Source: Candidatus Zixiibacteriota bacterium
Lineage (GTDB): Bacteria; Zixibacteria; MSB-5A5; GN15; FEB-12
Reading direction: 5' to 3'
Assembly: GCA_030642845.1 (NCBI GenBank)
Contig: DAOWMZ010000127.1
Location: 1 to 6,091, forward strand
Length of the DNA: 6,091 nt
In this document: in pieces, positions 1 to 5,083 of the stretch
How positions within the stretch are numbered: position 1 is the stretch's first letter
Layout of the letters: every line of letters starts with the position of its first letter
Made by a program: the position numbers and the translations under genes
Notes under the pieces: model-generated
Seen by the model: the letters and a program-made list of their open reading frames with translations, nothing else
The model's database searches: none
Told to the model about the DNA's origin: nothing

Positions 1-164
1 AAGGGGAGATTTTGCAATCGGAAGTTTACAAATCATCCGGATATATATGGCTCGACGAATCAGCCAAAGAAGCAACAACAAAAAACAAATATAAACCTGC
101 AATATATAAAGAAAAACCGGTATTATATTGGGTTACTCATAAAGTAGATTTTGTTCTCGAATGA
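1..164 (+). CDS. TonB-family protein, C-terminal domain (5' end outside window)
   Basis: Only the last 53 codons are present, read from the codon at base 3 to the TGA at 162-164; the start lies left of the window. The fragment matches the TonB C-terminal fold pattern: GEILQSEVYKSSG at the beginning, then LDESAKEA (the usual LDxAAxxA helix), YKPA (the usual F-x-P-A) at residues 30-33, and a final strand KPVLYWVTHKVDFVLE resembling the typical ending in which a hydrophobic strand closes with F-x-L. In this family the domain sits in the periplasm and either contacts TonB-dependent outer-membrane receptors or forms part of a related energy-transducing or assembly protein. The fragment cannot show whether an N-terminal membrane anchor, a protease domain or a BlaR-like sensor precedes it, so the exact role is open. 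It is followed within 30 bases by a strong terminator, so it ends its own transcription unit and is not co-transcribed with queA. Confidence 0.75.
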   Translation, partial: GEILQSEVYKSSGYIWLDESAKEATTKNKYKPAIYKEKPVLYWVTHKVDFVLE

Positions 165-190
165 TAAATACTATCAAATGAATCAGATCA

Positions 191-216
191 CCCCCTCTGA
201 GAAGAGGGGGTTTTTT
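191..216 (+). terminator. Rho-independent terminator after the TonB-family gene
   Basis: A perfect 8-bp stem (ccccctct at 191-198 with agaggggg at 203-210) closes a GAGA tetraloop and is followed directly by six T residues (211-216). It lies 27 bases after the TGA of the upstream gene. There is no A-tract on the left side, so it should act only on + strand transcripts. A weaker 5-bp hairpin (agtgg 217-221 with ccact 227-231) follows and lacks its own T-tract. Confidence 0.93.
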
Positions 217-264
217 AGTGGTAAAGCCACTTCTAAGGTTATACATTAGGCGCAAACGATAAGA

Positions 265-293
265 TTAAGCAGTACAACAGATAGCAATATAAT
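265..293 (+). promoter_or_regulatory. Candidate sigma-70-type promoter upstream of queA
   Basis: A perfect TATAAT hexamer at 288-293 has TTAAGC at 265-270 as its -35 candidate, with a 17-base spacer. The -35 matches the consensus at only three of six positions. Transcription would begin near base 300 and give a leader of roughly 47 bases before queA. The position, downstream of a terminator and upstream of a run of same-strand genes, supports it. In AT-rich DNA a TATAAT can occur by chance, and if the host uses a Bacteroidota-type sigma factor this consensus would not apply. Confidence 0.4.
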
Positions 294-346
294 GATATCT
301 TCAATAATACTTCTTCTCTTCTATGATTTTCATTCTATATTCTGAT

Positions 347-1390
347 ATGGATATTTCACTTTTTGATTATAAATTACCTGAGGAGCTAATAGCACAGTTC
401 CCCTCTCGCAAAAGAGATGAGTCTCGCCTGTTGATAATTGATCGCTCAACAAACAAAACTTATGAGTCAATAGAATCATTTAAGAAGATAACAGATTTTA
501 TCAAACCGGGTGATGCTTTGGTAGTCAATAACACCAAAGTTTTCAAAGCCAGACTTTTTGGAAATAGAAAAACCGGTGCAAAGATTGAAATCTTCCTAAT
601 TAGAAAATCAGATAGCTCTGATGATTTATCCTGGTTTGCTTTTGTGAGCCCATCACGGAGAGTCAAAGTAGGAGAACAAATATTATTTGATAAGGATTTT
701 ATCAAACTTATCGAAGATCTTGGAAATGGAAGATGGATTGTTTCATTCAAATCCAAAACCCAAAAGGAAAGAATAATCAGGAATTCAGGTCATATTCCGT
801 TACCACATTATATTAAACGTGATGACCGGCCCGAGGATCTCAGACGTTACCAGACGATATTTGCCGGTAATGATAAAGTAGGAGCGGTTGCTGCTCCCAC
901 CGCCGGTTTTCATTTTACAAAACTGCTGTCAGCAGCTTTATTAAAAAAGGACATTAAAATTCTAAATATTACTCTTCATGTCGGTCCGGGGACATTTAAG
1001 CCGGTTAAAGTTGATGATATTGAAGAACATACTGTTGATCCTGAATTCGCTGAAATCACACCTGAAGTTGCATCAGAGTTAAATAAGATTCGCTCCAATG
1101 GGGGAAGCATCTTTGCGGTTGGGACAACCTCTGTAAGGACGCTTGAATCAGCAAAGATTATTGATAATAATATTCAACCATTTTCAGGCATGGTTGACCT
1201 CTATATCCAGCCGGGTTATAAATTTAAAGTAGTTAATCATCTGTTAACCAATTTCCATCTACCTAAATCATCATTGATAATTCTAATCTCAGCATTTGCC
1301 GGTCGGGAAAGAATTATTAATGCCTACCATAAAGCTATAGAAAACAGGATGCGTTTTTACAGTTATGGTGATGCGATGCTGATCCTCTGA
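347..1390 (+). CDS. queA: S-adenosylmethionine:tRNA ribosyltransferase-isomerase (QueA)
   Basis: QueA is a cytoplasmic tRNA-modification enzyme. It transfers and isomerises the ribose of S-adenosylmethionine onto 7-aminomethyl-7-deazaguanine at the wobble position of tRNAs with GUN anticodons, giving epoxyqueuosine. The 347-residue product is close to the E. coli length (about 356) and is collinear with it. Visible blocks are FDYKLPEELIAQFP near the N-terminus, NNTKVFKARLFG (61-72), SGHIPLPHYI (147-156), GAVAAPTAGFHFT (179-191), LHVGPGTFKPV (210-220), VGTTSVRTLES (258-268), LLTNFHLPKSSL (299-310) and the terminal SYGDAMLI. I chose the ATG at 347 over an in-frame ATG at 323 because family members begin only a few residues before the F-D/S-Y/F-x-L-P-E block; the extra MIFILYSD has no counterpart. 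Neither start has a Shine-Dalgarno site, and the upstream bases are pyrimidine-rich. The common Leu of AGLHF is Phe here (residue 188). The function is secure, the start less so. Confidence 0.95.
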   Translation: MDISLFDYKLPEELIAQFPSRKRDESRLLIIDRSTNKTYESIESFKKITDFIKPGDALVVNNTKVFKARLFGNRKTGAKIEIFLIRKSDSSDDLSWFAFVSPSRRVKVGEQILFDKDFIKLIEDLGNGRWIVSFKSKTQKERIIRNSGHIPLPHYIKRDDRPEDLRRYQTIFAGNDKVGAVAAPTAGFHFTKLLSAALLKKDIKILNITLHVGPGTFKPVKVDDIEEHTVDPEFAEITPEVASELNKIRSNGGSIFAVGTTSVRTLESAKIIDNNIQPFSGMVDLYIQPGYKFKVVNHLLTNFHLPKSSLIILISAFAGRERIINAYHKAIENRMRFYSYGDAMLIL

Positions 1391-1437
1391 TATTTTTACA
1401 CTTTCGTTTATTATAAATCCCCTATATATTCACTTTC

Positions 1438-2133
1438 ATGAGTGTATATACAATTATTGTGGCCGGTGGTAATTCCGTCAGATATGGGGGAGATGTTCCC
1501 AAGCAGTTTCAGGAAATCTGCGGCCGTCCTATGCTTGCCTGGACTATCGAAAAATTTCAGAAAGCTGATTCTATTGACAATATTATTGTGGTCGCTCCTG
1601 AAGATTATTTGATCTATGTTTCGGAGAATATTGTTGATCCATTTGGATTTGAAAAAATTACAAAAATTGTTGCAGGAGGTAAAACCAGACAGGAATCTGT
1701 ATTCAATGGTCTCAAAGCTTTACCTATTTCAACAAAATTTGTGGCTATCCACGATGGTGCTCGGCCATTGGTAAAAGCAGATGATATCAACAGGGTAGTT
1801 GAAATTGCAGAAAAGGAGAATGCAGCAATATTGGCAACTCCTGTTGCAGATACTGTTAAAAAAGTTATTGATGGCTTTATTATTACAACGGTTAATCGGG
1901 AGCAGTTATTTTGTGCTCAAACTCCGCAGGTTTTCCAGTATGATCTGATTATGGAAGCCCACAAAGAACTGGCGATGAAAGAGGAGCTTAAACTTACCGA
2001 TGACGCTCAACTTATAGAAAGCCGCGGCTTTAAAGTAAAAATTGTTGAATCGACTGGAATAAATCTTAAAATTACGACTCGCCAGGATATGCAAGTTGCA
2101 GAAGCTATTTTAAGGAAAGGATTAAATGGATAA
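1438..2133 (+). CDS. ispD: 2-C-methyl-D-erythritol 4-phosphate cytidylyltransferase (IspD)
   Basis: IspD is the third enzyme of the MEP isoprenoid pathway. It joins CTP and methylerythritol phosphate to form CDP-methylerythritol and pyrophosphate. The 231-residue protein has the usual length and all family signatures. The nucleotide-binding loop reads [17 protein letters not shown] (8-24), with Arg15 and Lys22 matching E. coli Arg20 and Lys27. Further blocks are [10 protein letters not shown] (79-88), AIHDGARP (103-110, with Asp106), ATPVADTVK (133-141), QTPQVF (161-166), TDDAQL (187-192) and NLKIT (209-213, with Lys211 matching E. coli Lys213). The loop has VAGG where many family members have AAG, a variant I associate with Bacteroidota-like sequences. 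The gene begins 47 bases after queA, with no Shine-Dalgarno site before its ATG. Its last 8 bases overlap the next MEP-pathway gene, ispF, which supports both calls and implies coupled translation. Confidence 0.96.
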   Translation: MSVYTIIVAGGNSVRYGGDVPKQFQEICGRPMLAWTIEKFQKADSIDNIIVVAPEDYLIYVSENIVDPFGFEKITKIVAGGKTRQESVFNGLKALPISTKFVAIHDGARPLVKADDINRVVEIAEKENAAILATPVADTVKKVIDGFIITTVNREQLFCAQTPQVFQYDLIMEAHKELAMKEELKLTDDAQLIESRGFKVKIVESTGINLKITTRQDMQVAEAILRKGLNG

Positions 2134-2614
2134 TATCAGGATCGGACATGGTTTTGATGTCCATGCATTTGAAGAGGGTGATGAACTTATTATCGGGGGT
2201 GTGACTATTCCGTTTGATAAAAAACTGAAAGGGTACTCCGACGCTGATGTTCTCCTTCATGCTATTATGGATGCCCTTCTGGGTGCTGCGGGATTGCCTG
2301 ATATTGGCTGGCAGTTTCCTCCCGATGAACCATCATACAAAGATGCTGATTCGGCGGTATTGCTTAGCAGGGTAAATCAGATGATCCGCAAAAAGGGTTT
2401 TAGAAATATTATAAATATCGATGCTACTATAATTGCCGAACATCCGAAGATGGCTCCTTATACGGAAAAAATGAGACAAGCCATATCAGAGATATTAAGA
2501 ATCAGATCTGAATTAATTAATATTAAAGCTACCACTACCGAGAAACTTGGGTTTACAGGTCGCGAAGAAGGGATAGCCGCAATGGCTGTTTGTCTTATTG
2601 AACGCAATGATTGA
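2126..2614 (+). CDS. ispF: 2-C-methyl-D-erythritol 2,4-cyclodiphosphate synthase (IspF)
   Basis: IspF is the fifth MEP-pathway enzyme. It cyclises CDP-methylerythritol 2-phosphate to methylerythritol cyclodiphosphate with release of CMP, normally as a zinc-dependent homotrimer. The 162 residues match the family length (E. coli 159). [10 protein letters not shown] (6-15) supplies the zinc ligands Asp11 and His13. [19 protein letters not shown] (38-56) holds the third ligand, His45. [12 protein letters not shown] (98-109) and [16 protein letters not shown] (135-150) complete the family pattern. Two positions differ from E. coli: Tyr37 stands where E. coli has His34, and the substrate loop reads FPPDEP rather than FPDTDP. 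The ATG lies inside the end of ispD in an 8-base overlap (ATGGATAA). A purine-rich AAGGAAAGG at 2112-2120 sits five bases upstream and is a good ribosome-binding site. The gene for the intervening enzyme, IspE, is not in this window. Confidence 0.97.
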   Translation: MDNIRIGHGFDVHAFEEGDELIIGGVTIPFDKKLKGYSDADVLLHAIMDALLGAAGLPDIGWQFPPDEPSYKDADSAVLLSRVNQMIRKKGFRNIINIDATIIAEHPKMAPYTEKMRQAISEILRIRSELINIKATTTEKLGFTGREEGIAAMAVCLIERND

Positions 2615-3236
2615 GAATCCTGCACAGATAACCGAATGGTTGGATTTGATATTTTCCTATGGATCAGGGTGGGTCTATCTGGTTCTGTTTTTGGCATGTT
2701 TTATCGAGAATATTTTCCCTCCTTTTCCGGGAGATAGTTTCATTATCGCTGCCGGAGGACTTATTGCCGCTCAAAGATTAGAACCGATAATGTCGATTTC
2801 TTTAATATTAATAGGCGGGCTGGCATCAGTGATGATTATGTATTCACTAGGAAGAAAATTTGGGAGAGATTTTTTTATAAAAAAGAATTATAGGTATTTT
2901 TCTGCTGATGATATCAATCGCTTTGAGACCAATCTATCCAAATGGGGAATGCTCCTTATGATATTTTCCCGATTTGTAGTTGGTTTCCGTTCAATAATTG
3001 CCATTGGAGCCGGTATTGGTAAATTTCATCCGGTAAAAATGCTTATTTATTCTTTGATTTCATATATTCTTTTTGGCGGGTTGCTGTTATATCTTGGGTA
3101 TGCTTTAGTTGAAAACTTTGATAAAATTGCTTATTATTTCAAAACATATAATACAATAGCCTGGCCGCTTATTATTGGGACGTTTTTGTTTATCATAATA
3201 AGGAAAGTTATCAATGTGAGGAAAAAAGCAGGATGA
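2607..3236 (+). CDS. DedA-family (SNARE-associated/VTT) integral membrane protein
   Basis: The 209-residue product is a strongly hydrophobic inner-membrane protein of DedA type. DedA proteins are linked to membrane homeostasis, and some family members (UptA type) return undecaprenyl phosphate across the membrane; nothing here proves that activity. After a short N-terminal helix come a membrane segment (about 22-36), the signature [10 protein letters not shown] (34-43, with acidic Glu34 and Asp43), a re-entrant-like stretch [12 protein letters not shown], a membrane segment (about 61-80) ending in YSLGRKFGR, the arginine motif RFVVGFR (122-128), and two further hydrophobic segments (about 144-168 and 184-198) before a basic tail. 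The usual proline of R-F-x-P-G-x-R is Val125. I chose ATG at 2607, which overlaps ispF by 8 bases exactly as ispF overlaps ispD. A TTG nine bases earlier (2598) is in frame and would add three residues; neither start has a clear ribosome-binding site. The stop codon overlaps the ddl start as ATGA. Confidence 0.9.
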   Translation: MIENPAQITEWLDLIFSYGSGWVYLVLFLACFIENIFPPFPGDSFIIAAGGLIAAQRLEPIMSISLILIGGLASVMIMYSLGRKFGRDFFIKKNYRYFSADDINRFETNLSKWGMLLMIFSRFVVGFRSIIAIGAGIGKFHPVKMLIYSLISYILFGGLLLYLGYALVENFDKIAYYFKTYNTIAWPLIIGTFLFIIIRKVINVRKKAG

Positions 3237-4249
3237 AAATTCTTTTATTAGCTGGTGGTGAATCTTCAGAAAGAGAAATATCACTAAATACTGGAAAAGC
3301 GATTTATGAAGCTTTACTACGATTGGGACATAAAGTGATCGCTGTTGATCCCTGTACGGGACAAAATCTGCTGGAAAACGGAAAGTTCATTTTAACTGAA
3401 CACTCAAATAATCCTGAGAATGTTTCACTTATCAATTCCGGAATATATACTCTTACTGAGCAAAATTTTGCCAATGATTACAACGATATCGAAGTAGTTT
3501 TTAATGGGCTTCACGGTGGTTATGGTGAAAATGGAAGAATTCAATGCCTTTTGGAACTGGCAGGTAAAAAACAGACCGGTTCGGGAATGACAGCTTCTGT
3601 AATAGCTATGGATAAGTCAATTACTAAACATCTGGCTGCATCGGAGCATATCAGTACGCCAAGGTGGGCAATGTGCAAAGTGGATAAAGGGAAGATTGAA
3701 AACGATCTGATAGAAAATATAACCGCTTACTTCAAACCACCATTTATTGTCAAACCAAATGACGGGGGATCAACGGTCGGTCTTGCCAAAGTAGAAAATT
3801 ATTATCAGTTAAATGATGCTCTTGAATTGGCTTTAAAAGAATCACCTAATATTCTTATCGAAGAATATATTGCCGGTCGTGAAATGACAGCCTCAGTATT
3901 AAATGGCGATGCATTACCTGTGGTTGAGATAAAACCGCTTGGTGGCATTTATGATTATGAAGCCAAATACATCAAAGGGAAATCGGAATATTTTGTACCG
4001 GCTGATATTCCCAGCGAAGTATCGGAATCTATCCAGAGCAATTCCCGCACTATCTATAATCTTATTGGAGCTTCCGGATTAGCCCGTGTTGATTTTATTT
4101 TAGATGAAGATAACAAGCATCATTTCCTTGAGATAAATACTCTCCCCGGGATGACATCGTTGTCGCTTTCACCGATGGCTGCTAAGGCAGCTGGGATAGA
4201 TTTTGATCAGTTAATGCAGAAACTGCTGGAAGCAGCTCTCAATAAATAG
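3233..4249 (+). CDS. ddl: D-alanine--D-alanine ligase
   Basis: This cytoplasmic ATP-grasp enzyme joins two D-alanines for the end of the peptidoglycan stem peptide. The 338 residues exceed E. coli DdlB (306), mainly through a longer stretch around 41-85. Key regions are GGESSEREISL (8-18, with Glu13 matching DdlB Glu15), NGLHGGYGENG (91-101), TGSGMTASVIAMDK (115-128), PFIVKPNDGGSTVGL (170-184, with Lys174 and Ser180), LIEEYIAGRE (208-217), YDYEAKY (240-246), ARVDF (284-288) and LEINTLPGMTSLSL (299-312). Tyr246 matches DdlB Tyr216. Together with Glu13 and Ser180 it forms the triad expected for D-Ala-D-Ala ligases rather than D-Ala-D-Lac (VanA-type) enzymes, so vancomycin-type precursor replacement is not suggested. 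The acid and Asn that hold magnesium are Asp287, Glu300 and Asn302. The ATG overlaps the upstream stop by 4 bases, and a GAGG at 3218-3221 lies 11 bases ahead. The stop is the only TAG among the six complete genes here. Confidence 0.97.
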   Translation: MKILLLAGGESSEREISLNTGKAIYEALLRLGHKVIAVDPCTGQNLLENGKFILTEHSNNPENVSLINSGIYTLTEQNFANDYNDIEVVFNGLHGGYGENGRIQCLLELAGKKQTGSGMTASVIAMDKSITKHLAASEHISTPRWAMCKVDKGKIENDLIENITAYFKPPFIVKPNDGGSTVGLAKVENYYQLNDALELALKESPNILIEEYIAGREMTASVLNGDALPVVEIKPLGGIYDYEAKYIKGKSEYFVPADIPSEVSESIQSNSRTIYNLIGASGLARVDFILDEDNKHHFLEINTLPGMTSLSLSPMAAKAAGIDFDQLMQKLLEAALNK

Positions 4250-4252
4250 GAA
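4248..4252 (+). promoter_or_regulatory. Shine-Dalgarno site that fixes the TTG start of the HAD gene
   Basis: AGGAA overlaps the last two bases of the ddl stop codon and sits six bases before the TTG at 4259. There is no in-frame ATG near the conserved first HAD motif, so this site is the main reason for accepting TTG as the start. It also suggests that ribosomes finishing ddl can re-initiate on the HAD gene. Confidence 0.6.
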
Positions 4253-4258
4253 TTTATA

Positions 4259-4996
4259 TTGGAAAAGCTAAATCCCAAAGCAGTAATATTTGACCTCGGC
4301 TCTACTTTAATAGAATACGAATTTAGCTCCTGGAATGAGTTAGGGACTAAGTGTGCATTAAATACATGGAAATTCATGAAAAAAGAAGGATTTAATGTAC
4401 CAGATGATGAAGAATATGTTAAACGTTTCAATCAAATAAAAGAAAGATACCGTCAGCATGCATTGGATTCTCTTGAGGAGTGGACAATCCCTGAAGTTGC
4501 AGTTAAAATATTTGAGAACCTAGATATTGAGTATAATGAAATACTCATCGATAAATATTTTCAATCTTTCTATAAATTGATAGATGAAATGTTGTATGCT
4601 TATGATGACACTGTAGAAACTCTGACAAAAATAAAAGAAAGATTTCCTGTTGTTGGCTTAGTATCAAATACAATATTTCCCGAAGAAACTCATATAAATG
4701 AATTGAAAAAATTTGGAATAAATTCTTTTCTGGATTTCAAAATATTCAGTTCGACTTTCGGTCTGCGTAAACCGCATGCTGATATCTTTTATCATGCCGC
4801 TAATATGGCCGGATACGCTCCGGCGGAATGTGTTTATATAGGGGACAGGTACAAAGAAGATATAGTTGGCCCTAAAAATATTGGGATGGCTGCGATATTA
4901 AAAGTGAAAAAAGATCGTGAATATCCAAGTGATATGCCGTTAGCGACAAGAAGAATAGATTCTTTAACAGAGCTTGCAAATCATTTAGATATATAA
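4259..4996 (+). CDS. HAD-superfamily hydrolase, subfamily IA-like, substrate unknown
   Basis: This 245-residue soluble protein has all four haloacid-dehalogenase motifs around a helical cap. Motif I is VIFDLGSTLIEY (9-20) with the nucleophile Asp12. The cap spans roughly 22-110 and is mostly helical. Motif II is LVSNT (134-138, with Ser136). Motif III is FGLRKPHADIF (167-177, with Lys171). Motif IV is VYIGDRYKEDI (192-202, with Asp196 and Asp201). Most HAD phosphatases carry a second Asp two residues after the nucleophile; here that position is Gly14, as in FDLGN-type members such as YihX, so phosphatase activity is likely but not assured. The order and spacing fit subfamily I (cap between motifs I and II). 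The start is TTG, with AGGAA six bases upstream. The gene lies in the same reading frame as ddl, 9 bases after its stop codon, so it is probably the last gene of that operon. Its substrate cannot be read from the sequence; a link to cell-wall or isoprenoid metabolism would be guilt by association only. Confidence 0.88.
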   Translation: MEKLNPKAVIFDLGSTLIEYEFSSWNELGTKCALNTWKFMKKEGFNVPDDEEYVKRFNQIKERYRQHALDSLEEWTIPEVAVKIFENLDIEYNEILIDKYFQSFYKLIDEMLYAYDDTVETLTKIKERFPVVGLVSNTIFPEETHINELKKFGINSFLDFKIFSSTFGLRKPHADIFYHAANMAGYAPAECVYIGDRYKEDIVGPKNIGMAAILKVKKDREYPSDMPLATRRIDSLTELANHLDI

Positions 4997-5083
4997 CGAC
5001 CTTGCTATTTGTACAATTATTTTATTCATTCAATATTTAAATAACGTCTTGAAGAAGATAAACAAATTAAGATATGGTGAATT

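Noticed and set aside
217..346. Possible preQ1 riboswitch before queA
   Set aside because: Queuosine genes are often preQ1-controlled, but I see no preQ1-I-like pseudoknot pattern (a G-rich stem followed by an A-rich tail ending in a CTAA-like segment). The only hairpin here is a 5-bp one next to the terminator.
323..346. Eight-residue N-terminal extension of QueA from the ATG at 323
   Set aside because: The added residues have no counterpart in QueA proteins, and the ATG at 347 places the conserved N-terminal block at the normal distance from the start.
460..756. 98-codon open frame on the minus strand
   Set aside because: It lies wholly inside queA on the opposite strand, resembles no protein I know and is best explained as a shadow of queA codons.
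1906..2094. 62-codon minus-strand open frame inside ispD
   Set aside because: Short, fully antisense to a well-conserved gene, with no domain-like features.
2458..2697. 79-codon minus-strand open frame across the ispF/dedA junction
   Set aside because: Overlaps conserved IspF C-terminal coding sequence and the DedA N-terminus, with no independent evidence.
4207..4431. 74-codon minus-strand open frame across the ddl/HAD junction
   Set aside because: Antisense shadow; it covers the HAD motif I region, which is clearly coding on the + strand.
4997..5083. Terminator or strong promoter between the HAD and M42 genes
   Set aside because: No stem-loop with a T-tract is present. Candidate -35/-10 pairs are poor matches, apart from the TTGAAG/TATGGT pair noted under findings, so neither is listed as a feature.
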